From Opitutus sp. (GTDB taxonomy: Bacteria > Verrucomicrobiota > Verrucomicrobiia > Opitutales > Opitutaceae): 64,000 nt of DNA. Shown piece by piece: positions 19,974-29,894 of this stretch. The notes under the pieces are model-generated. The model saw only the letters and a program-made list of their open reading frames with translations, did not search any database and had not been told where the DNA came from. The first letter of the stretch is position 1. Each line of letters opens with the position of its first letter. A program made the translations under genes and the position numbers. Where the stretch lies: positions 682,001 through 746,000 of the forward strand of contig JANPZY010000004.1 in NCBI GenBank assembly GCA_024707325.1, given 5' to 3'.

Positions 19974-22416
19974 CTACGGCAGCACGTAAACTTCGAGCCG
20001 CGCGATCCCCGTCGCCTTGCCTTTCGCGGCGAGCTGCACGCGGTGTTCGCCGGCTCCGAGTTCGACCACAACCGCCGCGTCCTTCGATTTCGACGACAGA
20101 CCCGACGCGCCCGCGTCCTTGAACGCGCGCTTAAGCGCGGCCTTGCCGCCCCAGTTGTCGTTCTTCGCGACCAGCTTTTTTCCGGTGTAAACACGCAGCG
20201 TCGGATCTTTCAGCTTTCCGCTCACGCCGGCAGAGGGTCCCACGCCGCGGATGAGAAGCTTTAGCTTCCCCTTTCCTGTGATGCGCACGTTGCTGACCAT
20301 CGCCGCGTCGCCCGCGCCGATCTGCGCACGAGCGGTCACGTGCGCGAGCTTCGGCGTCGCCTTCGAAGGTTTCACCGACGCATCGAACACCTCAGCCAAA
20401 CTCGTCCCGGACGACGTTCCGAAAACCGGCGACACGAGCACCGTGTAGGCACCCGGCGCGAGTTCTTCGCGCAACGCCGCATCCAACTTGTCCTTCGACC
20501 ACGCCGCTGCGCGCACCTTCTTCGCCGCGTCGGCCACCACGGAATCTCCGGCCCAATCGTTGTTCACGGCGCGCAGCTTTCCACCCGCATACAAACGTAG
20601 CAGCGGATCCTTGATCGCGCCGCTGCCCTTCGCTTTCGACGCGCGCAGGAGCACCGGCAGCGCTGCGCCTTTCTTTTTCTCCGCGCACATTCATCGTGAG
20701 TCGCAACGCCTTCGCGGACGTCGCCGCCCGGCTCTGCACGGAAAACGCCGCGAGTCGCGCACTCGTGTCGGCCGATGCCACCGTGAGTTTTGCCTTCGCG
20801 CTCGTCACCTGACCGCGCGAGTTGCTCACGGTCACGGTATAGTTTCCGGCGTGCGACGCTTTCACTTTCTTGATGCGCAGCGTCGCACTCGTCTTGCCGG
20901 GCAACGCCAAGCCGTCGCGGTGCCATTGATAGTTCAAGTTGCCGCCCGCGGCCTGCACGCGAAACACCGCTTCGCCGCCTTTCGCCACCGCCACCGCGGT
21001 CGGCGCTCGCACGATACGCGGTGCCGAGACCATCCAGAGCCGAATCGGATAACTCAATGTCGTGCCCGCCGCGTTCTTGGCGCGCAACACGTAGTCGCCT
21101 TCGTGTTTCGCCTTCGCGTTCGTGATGGCGAGCGTCGGTGCGGTTTCGCCCTTCAGCACGAAGCCGTCGCGATACCACTGAAATTTCGCGGCCGGCCTCG
21201 CGTCGACCGACGCCGTCAGAGTCAGCGACGCACCTGCTTCAAAGCCCCAATCGGTCGGCAACGCCGTGAAGATCGGTGCGTAGTTTCCCGTCGCACGCGG
21301 TTGTCCGATTGCTTTGGAGTAAGCCTTTAACAGCGCCACGCCCCGCGGATTCGGCGGCAGCGCCTTCGTCGACTTCATCGCGGGCAGCACATACGTGCGC
21401 ATCAAGCGTCCCGGCACTTCCGTGTCGCTCAGATTCGAAGTAAAAACCGCCACCGCGTTATACTGCGGCAGGACGAAGATAAACTGCCCGAACGCTCCGT
21501 CCGCCCGGTAACCGCCAAAATCATTCAGCCAAAACTGATACCCGTAACCCGTGCCCCAAAACGGATTCAGATTCCCCGTATCGATATGTTTCTTGGACGA
21601 GGTTTTGACCCACGACTTTGGCACGATTTGGCGGCCGTCCCATTTTCCATTGTTGAGATACAGCAAACCAAAGCGCGCCATGTCGCGCGTCTTCAGCATG
21701 AGCCCCCAACCACCGGCCGGAATGCCTTGGGGAGAAGTCGTCCACGCATAGTCCTTGATGCCGAGCGGCGTGAAGAGAAACGTCCGCGCAAAATCCTGTG
21801 TGCTCATGCCCGCACGACGCTCGATCGCCGCGGCGAGCATGTAGGACGCGCCTGAGTTATAGACGAACGAGGTTCCCGGTCGGTTTTGCACCGGCAGCTC
21901 CAGAAACGCCCGCTCCCAGTTCGAACTCCCCGTAACGTTCGAGTAAGTGTCGTTCGAATGCCCGGTCGACATCGTGAGCAGGTCGCGCAGGCGCATCCGC
22001 TTCAAATTCGCGTCCGGCGCCTTCGTCGTCACTCCCGAGAAGATATCGACGACTTTCTCGTCCACTCCGGTGAAGTGACCGCGCTCGATCGCGATACCCA
22101 CCAACGCCGACGTGAAACTCTTCGAGACCGAATACAACGAGTGCAGCGTGTCGTCGGTATTTGGATACACGTAAGCTTCCGTCACGATCTTGCCGTTTCG
22201 CACCAACAGAAAGGTGCGGATGCTCGGCTTGTCCCGATTGTAGGCCGCAAACATCTGCGCGAGTCCCTCCGAATCCACTCCCTGCGACTCCGGCGTGGCC
22301 GTTTGCCACTTGAAGCTCGCCGCCTGGGCCACGCTCGCTCCGAGCAGCGCGAGCACTCCCGCCCAACGACACGTCTCGACAGCTTTGGCCACCAGCTCGC
22401 GCAGAAGCATCTTCAT
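19974..22416 (-). CDS. exported serine hydrolase (beta-lactamase fold) with Ig-like and C-terminal repeat domains (frameshifted near 20674)
   Basis: After a signal peptide (VLALLGASVAQA) comes a class C beta-lactamase/esterase-type domain, residues about 35-370, with nucleophile motif S96-VSK99, YNSGASY and GTGYGYQFW. Two Ig-like domains follow (FQWYRDGFVLKGETAPTLAI and YQWHRDGLALPGKTSATLRI), then a region with two copies of a domain found in secreted proteins of this phylum (LRLYAGGKLRAVNNDWAGD; TLRVYTGKKLVAKNDNWGG). The last part is in another frame: the A5 run at 20674-20678 has one base too many. Joined, about 813 residues. Probably a cell-surface or secreted esterase or peptidase; the substrate is unknown. 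Confidence 0.8.
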
Positions 22417-22482
22417 GCCCGCGCATAACCCCGGCGTTCGCGAAATCCCTTCGCCTCCTCCCCTCGACCGGCCAATTTCGAA

Positions 22483-22925
22483 TCACGCGATCGCGCGCGC
22501 GAGTGCGTCCAGCAGGTGGCTCCACGCCTGTTCCGCCTGTTCGACGAAATGCGCCAAGTCGGATGCAAATTCTGTGTGAGCGTCAGCTCGCACCCACCGC
22601 CGTCCGGCGCGATATCGATCAAAACCCGCGAGCCCACCTCCGCGTCTGCGGTCGTCCACGTGAACACCAGTCGCCGCGGTCGCTCCCACTCCAGATAGCG
22701 ACCGACGTGCTCCACGGCGACCTCACCCCGCTGAACCAAAAATGAAAACGCCCCACCTACGCGCGGATCGATCGACAGATGCACGATCTCTTCTCCCTTC
22801 CGCACTGCCGGACCAAACATCCACCGCTCCAGGCGATCAGGCTTGATCCACGCATCGAAGACGATCTCCGGCGACGCTTCGAACCGTCGTTTCACGATCG
22901 CTGAAATCGCCTCGCGCGCTGCCAT
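22483..22925 (-). CDS. SRPBCC/AHSA1 domain protein (frameshifted near 22572)
   Basis: A small START-like protein of about 147 residues. The N-terminal part reads AIVKRRFEASPEIVFDAWIKPDRLERWMFGP, the hallmark of the activator of Hsp90 ATPase-like family, and continues GGAFSFLVQ and RPRRLVFTWTTAD. The last 30 residues (DLAHFVEQAEQAWSHLLDALARAI) lie in another frame; one base is missing near CAGAATTT. Members bind hydrophobic ligands and are often regulated with ArsR-type repressors, but none is present here. The role is unknown. Divergent from the SIR2-like gene. Confidence 0.75.
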
Positions 22926-23028
22926 GGGCCGAGCCAACTCGTCGCGTCCCCTTTTGCAACCACCCGCGGTGATCGCCCGGATGCGGCGGCCGGGTGAACC
23001 TGCCCGCGGGCCTTGGGTCCGGAAACAC

Positions 23029-24043
23029 ATGAACCGCTCCCACCCCGACGCGTTCCTCCTTGGCGCCGGTTTTTGCCCGCGCCCTCTCGCCGCGCATGCC
23101 CCTCTTGCAAGATCTCGCCGATCGCGTGCGCGACTGCCTCGGAGACAAGACCATTCTGCCCGACGCCGTCGCCGGCATGATGCGCGAAAATTTCGCCCAC
23201 GCGCTTTCCTATCTCGAGCAATCGAAACCGTGGCTCACCGAATCCGAAAACCTCCGGCACCGGGCGCTCTTTCTCGAAATGTCCAACGCGATCGCGCGCG
23301 TGCTCGATGAAACCGCCGCCGAGATCCGCCACGGTCCGCCGTCCTCGACCCATCCGTGGATCGCGAACCTCATCCGCCACTGGCACGAACAGCGCTCCAC
23401 CGTCCTCACGCTCAACTACGACACGCTCATCGAGCGAACTGCCTCCACCATCGAGATGGACGCCGGCCGGCGACTCTCCTCCGGCGATCTCTACCCGCTG
23501 GTTCTCACCGATGCCGGCCTTCGCTTCGGCAGCGCCCCGCCCGAACACCGCGAGCGCACGTTCACCCTCCTCAAACTCCACGGCTCCACCAACTGGTATT
23601 ACTCCGGCCGCACCGCCACCAGCGGCGAACCCATCTATTTCGTGCCGCCACTGCGCGCCGACGCCGACGAGGCCGCGCGACACAAACACGAACAGCGCCT
23701 CCGCGCCGTGGCCGACAAATATCCGTTTCTCGTTCCTCCCGTTTACGACAAGAGCCCGCTGCTCACCCACGAAACGATCCGTGCGCTCTGGTTCGAAGCG
23801 GGCGAGACGCTCAAACGCGCCCGCCACCTCGTGTGCCTCGGCTACTCACTTCCCACCAGCGATCTCACGATGATGCACTTCCTCCGCGCCACCCTGTCGC
23901 CAGGCGCCCGCGTAGAGTTGGTGAATCAGGACCGCGAATCCGTGAGCAACTTCGAACGCCTTCTCAAGGGAGCAGACATCGATATCGTCCAAGCCAACTC
24001 TGGAGAAAACTGCATCTCCGAATTCGTCCAACGCCACTTCTGA
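23029..24043 (+). CDS. SIR2-like NAD-binding protein (frameshifted near 23070-23074)
   Basis: A SIR2_2-type protein of about 337 residues. The N terminus DAFLLGAGF carries the sirtuin-like nucleotide motif (GAGFS variant) and is joined to ARALSPRMPLLQDLADRV only if one T is removed from the T5 run. Later motifs are VLTLNYDTLIE, LLKLHGSTNWYYSG (the His and Asn positions of SIR2 folds) and HLVCLGYSLPTSD. Proteins of this kind hydrolyse NAD+ or act as deacylases; many, such as ThsA, DSR and SIR2-HerA, are anti-phage effectors. No defence partner gene is adjacent here, so that role is unproven. A 22-bp repeat array begins 20 bases after its stop. Confidence 0.78.
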
Positions 24044-24063
24044 GCCACGCACCGCCTCAAGCC

Positions 24064-24194
24064 GCACCTTGGCTCGACCCGGTCCGCACTTTGTCGCGAC
24101 CGTGTCCGCACCTTGGCTCGACTCGGGACGGACTTTGTCCCGAGTCGGTCCGAACATGGGCACGACTCGCGCCGCACGAGGGCGCGACTCCTGC
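24064..24194 (+). repeat. 22-bp tandem array A (6 units)
   Basis: Six head-to-tail units of 22 bp (last one 21), diverged from each other. Units begin G(C/G/A)AC, hold GTCGCGAC- or GCTCGAC-like centres, and mostly end GTCC. It fills the gap between the convergent SIR2-like and glycosidase genes. Same family as the arrays at 33434, 39679, 46376, 51338 and 63882. Confidence 0.88.
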
Positions 24195-24200
24195 GCTTCG

Positions 24201-26831
24201 TTAGCGCGGTAGAATCTCGTAGTGCAGTGTCGCGGGGCCTTCGCGCGTGGAGAAGCTCACCGCGCCATCGGCAAACGTCGCGTTCACTTCCACCGTGCGC
24301 GAACCGTCGGGCGCGAGCGCAAACACACGACGCGGACCGTCGCTCTTCACGCGCACGGTCGCAGGCACACGTTCGGCGATCGGCGGACCGCCCTTGCCCC
24401 ACACGTCGCCGACGCTCGTGCGCGCGGCGTTCCAGACGGAACCTTGGTTTTCCGCGCGAGCGGCGAGCGTCACCAGCACGCGCGCCGAGTTCTTCAGCGG
24501 TTTTTCGTCGAGCGCGACCGCACCGACCGCCGCGAAATTCAAACCGAACACGTCGGCCGCGACCGTGAGATCGCCCGCGTGCAGTTCGGAGCCGCCGAGA
24601 TAGCCCACCACGCTCGCCGCCGGTTGACTTGCCGCGAGGTAAACCGGACCACGACGCGTCTGCTGCAGTCGAATCGAGGTGATCTTGCTCTCGCCCGTGC
24701 GCTTGATGTGCGTGGGCTGGTCGGAGGGCAGCAGGTTGTCGTTCACCATCAGGCGATCGGTGAGAAAGCCGAGGTCCTGCCCCATCTGGTGTTTCAGCCA
24801 CAGCACGTCGACGTGGTTGGCTTCCTCCCAGAACGGCGCGCTCACGAACAACTCGCGCTTGGCCGGCGCCGGCGGAATCAGCCCGTGACGAAACACGCGC
24901 GTGGCAAACGGACCGAAGCCCCACTTCACCGGATGATGGCTTTGGTCGAAGAAGGTCCGAATCGAACCGTCGTCGTGTTCGAGACCAGCCGCGACGCTAT
25001 CGAAGGTGTAAAGCGCGTCCCAATCCTGCAGACCGCCGTAGGTGGCGAGCACCGGATACATCTCGACCGCGTAATCGCTCGGCGCGGGATGATCGAGTTC
25101 GGTCGCGGAGAAAGGTTTTCCGGAAACCCGCAGGAGCGCAATGCCACCGAGTTCACCGAACCAGCGCGCGGAAAACTCCGCGAGTTCGGGCGTGTTGTTG
25201 ATCGTGTAGTTCGTGGTGTTCCAAACGCTGCTCGGGCCGGCGAAATCGGGATGCTGCCAGTAGCTGTGCGCATCGATGAACTCGGAGGGCTTCTCGCGCA
25301 CGAGGCCGGCGATGCCGCCGTAGTTCGCCTGTGTGCAGACGATCGGCTGCTTCACGCCGAGCTCGTCACGCAGATACGAGCGGATCTCGGCCACGTAACT
25401 CTCCTCCACCTCGACGAGGAACTGAAGGTAGTCGTTCCACTGCGCCGGCGTGGCGTCGGTCGGAATCGGAATCGTGCCCGCGCGCGCGGACTGGCCGGGA
25501 CGCAGACCGGCGCTGGCCGAGCCGGATTCGAGTTTCAGATTCTCGATCCAAATCTCGCCCGTCGCGTGACCGGCGAGAATCGCGAGCCGCGACTGCACAT
25601 CGACGATCGAGTGCGTGGTGAAGACCAAACGAAACTCCTGCCACTCGGGCGAGAGCTGCACGACCGAACGCAGGCCACGCGTGCGCCACTTGTCCGTGCG
25701 CCAGAGCGGTTCGTCGCGACTCGTGGCGACCTCGATCGGGCGAACCTTGTCCGCCTTCGCGCGAAACGTGAGCGTGTAGGTCGCCTGATCGACGAGACGC
25801 AGCGAGTTGAGATACGCCGAAGAGCGCAGACGCACGCCGTCGCCGGGCTTGACGGTGATGTGCACCGCGTCGGGCGAACGCGAGGAGACGAGCACTTCGT
25901 TGCCCGGCTCCGCATCGGGGAACCAGCGTGAAGCCGGCGTGAGCGGCGACTCGCCAAGCGGCGTGGCGTTTCGGGACCACGCTTTCGCGAGTGCCTCGTC
26001 CGAAGGATAACGCTCGGCGAGCCACGCATTCCAGAGGGCGGTGAGTTCGCCCTTGAACGGCTCGGGCAACGACTCGAGGCCGTCGGCGATGTCGCGCGTG
26101 CGCATGCCGAGCAGGGAGTTTTCGTTGTTGATCTCGATCACCGCGACCGCGGGATCGTCGGCGAGGCTGTATCCAGTATATGGATTCTTCGCGGTGAGGA
26201 GCTGGCGCGCGTAGTCCTTCTGCAGATCGACGATGCGGCGCTGGAAATAATCGAGCCGCTTCTGGAAGCCGGGCGTCTGGTTGATCGTCTCCGGAAAACC
26301 ATCCTCGACCGTGTGCGTGCGGGAGACCTTGAGGTTGACGTTGGAGTAAATGCCCTCGGCCTTCAGCGCGGCGACGACGCGGTGCAGTTTGTCGAGCTGT
26401 GCGGGATCGATGTGGATGCGATCCTGCGTGCCCGGTTTCCAGAGGCTGCCTTCGGAATCGACCGACCAGGGATTATCGAGGTGGTGCAGCCGCGCGATGT
26501 TGACGCCGCCCTGCGCAAGCCGGCGCGCGAGTCGATCCGCCGTGGCGCCATCGACGAAGGCTTCGTTGCTGCTGAGATTGCAGCCCCAGAAACGAATCCG
26601 CTGCCCGTCGCCCGAGGTGACGAACACGCCGTCGCGCACGACGACCGACCCACGCGAGCCCGCCGGTTTGTGATTGAGCCCGCTCGTGTCGAGCGCGCTG
26701 CCCGGCTGCATGTCGCCAAACGGCCACACAAACCAGCCCGGCGGAATCGCATCAGACGCAAAACTCGACGGAGCGACACACGCCACCGCACTGGCAGCGA
26801 CACACGCGAGGAACAAGCGGGGGGATTTCAT
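24201..26831 (-). CDS. exported glycosidase-like protein with internal carbohydrate-binding domain
   Basis: An 876-residue secreted protein with a signal peptide (LFLACVAASAVACVAPSSFA). Residues about 80-310 look like the first half of a clan A (beta/alpha)8 barrel: RFWGCNLSSNEAF, GVNIARLHHLD and VAVIEINNENSLLG, where the Asn-Glu pair is the expected acid/base. A jelly-roll insert at about 345-465 (VRLRSSAYLNSLRL, GEIWIENLKLESG) resembles CBM4/9-type domains. The barrel resumes (CTQANYGGIAG, DAHSYWQHPDF), and a beta-rich tail ends the protein. I cannot name a GH family; the nucleophile Glu is not securely placed. The DUF1080 gene lies upstream on the same strand, suggesting shared glycan use. 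Confidence 0.72.
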   Translation of the reverse strand: MKSPRLFLACVAASAVACVAPSSFASDAIPPGWFVWPFGDMQPGSALDTSGLNHKPAGSRGSVVVRDGVFVTSGDGQRIRFWGCNLSSNEAFVDGATADRLARRLAQGGVNIARLHHLDNPWSVDSEGSLWKPGTQDRIHIDPAQLDKLHRVVAALKAEGIYSNVNLKVSRTHTVEDGFPETINQTPGFQKRLDYFQRRIVDLQKDYARQLLTAKNPYTGYSLADDPAVAVIEINNENSLLGMRTRDIADGLESLPEPFKGELTALWNAWLAERYPSDEALAKAWSRNATPLGESPLTPASRWFPDAEPGNEVLVSSRSPDAVHITVKPGDGVRLRSSAYLNSLRLVDQATYTLTFRAKADKVRPIEVATSRDEPLWRTDKWRTRGLRSVVQLSPEWQEFRLVFTTHSIVDVQSRLAILAGHATGEIWIENLKLESGSASAGLRPGQSARAGTIPIPTDATPAQWNDYLQFLVEVEESYVAEIRSYLRDELGVKQPIVCTQANYGGIAGLVREKPSEFIDAHSYWQHPDFAGPSSVWNTTNYTINNTPELAEFSARWFGELGGIALLRVSGKPFSATELDHPAPSDYAVEMYPVLATYGGLQDWDALYTFDSVAAGLEHDDGSIRTFFDQSHHPVKWGFGPFATRVFRHGLIPPAPAKRELFVSAPFWEEANHVDVLWLKHQMGQDLGFLTDRLMVNDNLLPSDQPTHIKRTGESKITSIRLQQTRRGPVYLAASQPAASVVGYLGGSELHAGDLTVAADVFGLNFAAVGAVALDEKPLKNSARVLVTLAARAENQGSVWNAARTSVGDVWGKGGPPIAERVPATVRVKSDGPRRVFALAPDGSRTVEVNATFADGAVSFSTREGPATLHYEILPR

Positions 26832-26997
26832 AGGGGAAACGGAGTTTGGGAAAACTGCACCGACTGACGCGCGGAGCTGAAACGCGTTGCTCGCCACCGC
26901 CAACAATTTTCCCGAGTCGCGGAAAACGCGCGCGTGTTTCGCGGACGTCGCGGAGAGACGTCGCTACCGAGATCTCACACGCGAACGCGGAAGCCGA

Positions 26998-27903
26998 TCA
27001 CTCGAAGAGGTGCGCGAACTCGGCCGGCAGCGCGGAGATTTCCTGAATCTGGATGTCCTTGAAGAAAACTTCGGCGGCTTCGCTCTGCAGCTGGATGCGG
27101 CCCTGAATCAGCGGCGTGGCGACGCCGTCGTTCATCACGCGCGAATCCTTGAGGACCATCACGACCTCGCCGTTGACGACGTGGACGCTTTTCCCTTCGA
27201 AGCAGATCAGCTCGAGCTCCGTCCAACCGCCGTCGCGTGTTTCGCGATCGTCGCTGCGCAGGCAGAAGCTCGCGATGCCGCCAGGACCGAAGGCACGAAA
27301 CGGCTGGCGCTCGCTTGCGACCGCGTTCATCGCGCCCTCCGGCGAAAACGCGCGGATATCGATCGCCGAGTTCGCCTGGCACCAGTAGTCGCCCATGTGG
27401 CCTTCCATGATCTGAAACTCCTGCGAGAGCATCCACGAGCGCCACCACTCCACTCCGGGTTCGCCGATCGAGTGATAAAGGATGCCCGAGTCCTTGAGCT
27501 TCTCCTTGCGCGGGTCCCACTTCTTCTCGCCCCACTTCGTCTTCAGTTTGAAGCGGTAGTTTTTGAACTCCTGTTTCGTGAAAACGCAGCCGTAGATCTC
27601 GCCACTGACGTGAAGCACGAGTTCGCCGTCGATCGTCTTCACGGTGAAAACGCCCGCCTCGTCTTTGTCGTAGCCGATCGGTGCGATCGGCTGACCTGCG
27701 GCGTCGACCGGAGGCTGCCCATTGTAGTCCGTGCGATGGCGGAAACTGAGATACTTTCGCCACTGCGACAGCTCGGGATCGAGCAGATCGCGCCATTCGG
27801 CCGCGTGCGCCGCCGCGGTCCAGCCGAGTGCGGCGAAAACCGCGAGCGCGCGCAGCGAGCGGGAAAATTTCGAGTTCAGGACAAAGGAAGCAGGTCGCGG
27901 CAT
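26998..27903 (-). CDS. exported DUF1080 protein (3-keto-glycoside hydrolase-like)
   Basis: A 301-residue secreted protein with a signal peptide (ALAVFAALGWTAAAHAAEW) and one concanavalin A-like DUF1080 domain: NYRFKLKTKWGEKKWDP, KDSGILYHSIGEPGVEWWRSW, EFQIMEGHMGDYWCQ and AEVFFKDIQIQEI. Members of this family are enriched in Verrucomicrobiota and Planctomycetes, and some hydrolyse 3-keto-glycosides; others are likely glycan-binding. The preferred start is ATG at 27903. It precedes the glycosidase-like gene by 166 bases on the same strand. A terminator-like hairpin lies upstream. Confidence 0.85.
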   Translation of the reverse strand: MPRPASFVLNSKFSRSLRALAVFAALGWTAAAHAAEWRDLLDPELSQWRKYLSFRHRTDYNGQPPVDAAGQPIAPIGYDKDEAGVFTVKTIDGELVLHVSGEIYGCVFTKQEFKNYRFKLKTKWGEKKWDPRKEKLKDSGILYHSIGEPGVEWWRSWMLSQEFQIMEGHMGDYWCQANSAIDIRAFSPEGAMNAVASERQPFRAFGPGGIASFCLRSDDRETRDGGWTELELICFEGKSVHVVNGEVVMVLKDSRVMNDGVATPLIQGRIQLQSEAAEVFFKDIQIQEISALPAEFAHLFE

Positions 27904-28011
27904 GGCAGGATCGTGGATTCGACGCATCGCGAAAGCAAAGAAGGCGCTGACGCCATCCGTTGAGCGCGAGTCGGGCGCCATGCAGCCCTGACACAGCGCC
28001 CGATACAAAAC

Positions 28012-28037
28012 AAAACCCGCCAGAGACGGCGGGTTTT
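28012..28037 (-). terminator. bidirectional terminator-like hairpin
   Basis: AAAACCCGCC and GGCGGGTTTT pair around a six-base loop, with A and T tracts on either side. It lies 22 bases after the stop of the small minus-strand gene and can terminate its transcript. Confidence 0.75.
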
Positions 28038-28059
28038 ACGTTACGCAGTTCAGCGCGCT

Positions 28060-28296
28060 TCAGCAGCGGCGGGCGAACTCGTGCAGAAAAGCGTCGACGT
28101 TGTCGCCCGAGACATGGCCCTCGATCTCGCGGCGCAGACCGCGAAATGTCTGCGTGATCTCCAGGTGCACACCGGTGCGCTTCGCCGCGTCCACCATCGC
28201 CCGGCACTTTCGCCACTGCCACAACCAACAGGACAAACCGATGGAGATGACGTTCTGGGCGGGTGAAGGCTTCGGTTCGGACATTGCGCGCTTCAT
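28060..28296 (-). CDS. small conserved-looking protein of unknown function
   Basis: A 78-residue basic protein (start at 28296, or 28284 four residues later). It contains NVISIGLSCWLWQWRKCRAMVD and GVHLEITQTFRGLRREIEGHVSG and ends FARRC. Three cysteines and a tryptophan-rich stretch are the only marks; there is no signal peptide and no transmembrane helix. It is supported by a normal start, a downstream terminator and a codon pattern like its neighbours. I recognise no family. Confidence 0.5.
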   Translation of the reverse strand: MKRAMSEPKPSPAQNVISIGLSCWLWQWRKCRAMVDAAKRTGVHLEITQTFRGLRREIEGHVSGDNVDAFLHEFARRC

Positions 28297-28350
28297 GACG
28301 AAAATTTTTGAGCCCATTTCACGCCAAAATTTCGGCATGACGCGGGTTTT

Positions 28351-29008
28351 TTATGCCGCTCGTTTTCGCCACCGCCGATGTGCCACCAGGCCCGCGAGTA
28401 ACGCGAGCGCGGCCGCTCCGTAGGCGGAAGGTTCGGGCACCGGCACAATCTCCACGGTCAAGGAAGTGAACTCGGGCCCGAAACGGATTGAGCCAAAGTT
28501 CTGGGCTGCGTTGGGCCCCGTGTTGCCGACGATGTCCGGACCGACGAAGAAATACGACGTGTCTGCGATAGGGCTCAGGGGTGGAAAACCGCCAATCGGC
28601 AACTCATGCGGAGATCCCAGTTCACCCCAAAACGAAATCATAAACTCGCCGTATTCGAACCCGTCAGGATCCGTGATAAACAGGAGCGAAGTATCTCCCC
28701 AGCGGTAGATGCGATCGAGGGACCGCTGGATTGTGAGCCCCGCGACCTCCATACGAAAACCGTTTCTCCCGTTCTTCGGTGTGTCGAAGACGCCATACTC
28801 ACCGGTGGGATCCACATCCGGCAAATCCGCTTCATAGTAAAGGTCGATACTCAGCGGGGTGCCGGGACGGAACAGGAGGTCTGTGTTCACGTATTCGCCT
28901 CGGAACCACGCCGTGGTTTCAAGTTTGAGGTGAACGATCTGAGCCTGAGACGAGGCGATAGCCCCGACGAAAAAAACCAACCACAGCGAGAGCCTTGAGG
29001 GGTTTCAT
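28351..29008 (-). CDS. PEP-CTERM exported protein 1 (frameshifted near 28970-28976)
   Basis: An exported protein of about 218 residues with a C-terminal sorting signal: VPEPSAYG, a hydrophobic stretch (AALALLAGLVA) and the basic end HRRWRKRAA. In exosortase/archaeosortase systems this tail is cut and the protein is anchored or released at the surface. The start MKPLKALAVVGFF and the continuing FFVGAIASSQAQ are in different frames; T7 stands where T6 is expected. The body (IVHLKLETTAWFRGEYV) is beta-rich. It is a diverged tandem paralogue of the next gene upstream. No exosortase gene is in the window. Confidence 0.82.
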
Positions 29009-29070
29009 GGCGCCGGGATCATGGACTTTCCTCGGCGGAAAAAACATCCGGGCGCCAAGGAACCACGGTA

Positions 29071-29760
29071 TCAGCGGCCCGCTGACACCCCTACGCGGCG
29101 ACGTCGCCACACGAGCACGATTCCAAGCACGCCCGTCGCAATCCACCCGTAGGTCGCCGGCTCCGGCACGGGCGTGATCGGCGCCGCCAGCAGAGACGCA
29201 GAAATCTCCGTGAACGCTCCGATATGAATCGCGCCGGATGGCTGGCGCAGGTCGTCCAGAAACTCCGGCAGCCCGAGCACGAGCACGCGAAACTCGTCGT
29301 CCGCCGGCCGCGCGAGAGGCGACGACGGCAACGTGAGCCGATCACCCGCAAACACCGCGCCTTCGAATTCGAGCTGCGCGGTGAACGCGTAGAAATTCGA
29401 CGGCCATTGGTCGTCGACAAACTGAAACTGCAGCTCGCGGTCACGCACGTTGAGCAGATTGAGCGGACCGGTGACATCGACGTCGCCGACCCGGATGCGC
29501 CAGCAGTTGCGATCGAGTTCGTCGGCGAGGTCGAAGACGTGCGCACCGGTCTCGTCGACGCCGAGTTTTCTACAACTCGCGTCGTAAGTGAGATCCAACG
29601 TGAGGATCGAATCGTCGGCGAACGCGAACGGACTCACCCCGCCCTGCTGGGCGACGAAGCGCGCAGGAGCTTGAAGCGAGAGGTGGATAATTTGCGCGCG
29701 AAGCGGGAGCAGCGTCCCGATGAAAAAACCTGCCAAAGCCAGACATTTGAAAAGTTTCAT
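29071..29760 (-). CDS. PEP-CTERM exported protein 2
   Basis: A 229-residue exported protein. Signal peptide MKLFKCLALAGFFIGTLLPL, mature start QIIHLSLQAPARF, and the C-terminal signal VPEPATYG, followed by a hydrophobic helix (WIATGVLGIVLVW) and RRRR. N-terminal 35 residues and overall layout match PEP-CTERM protein 1, located 62 bases downstream on the same strand, so the pair arose by duplication. The body has no catalytic motif. A structural or adhesive envelope role is likely, but inferred only from the sorting signal. Confidence 0.83.
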   Translation of the reverse strand: MKLFKCLALAGFFIGTLLPLRAQIIHLSLQAPARFVAQQGGVSPFAFADDSILTLDLTYDASCRKLGVDETGAHVFDLADELDRNCWRIRVGDVDVTGPLNLLNVRDRELQFQFVDDQWPSNFYAFTAQLEFEGAVFAGDRLTLPSSPLARPADDEFRVLVLGLPEFLDDLRQPSGAIHIGAFTEISASLLAAPITPVPEPATYGWIATGVLGIVLVWRRRRVGVSAGR

Positions 29761-29894
29761 GGACGCCGCCCAGCATGCGCCGAGTTTCGTCCGCCGTGCA
29801 TCCGGCAGGTAAGTAGAAGCTGCATCGGCAATTCTCCCATGCCGAGCCTTCCTCTACTCCTCATCGCGCGCGTGGGCCTCGCGCCCACCGGCGC

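Noticed and set aside
23029-24043. A complete anti-phage system around the SIR2-like gene
   Set aside because: Neighbours are an AHSA1-type protein, a glycosidase and a serine hydrolase; no helicase, Thoeris TIR, Argonaute or other known partner is present.
24064-24194. CRISPR array
   Set aside because: Units are contiguous and diverged, without unique spacers between them, and no cas gene is in the window.
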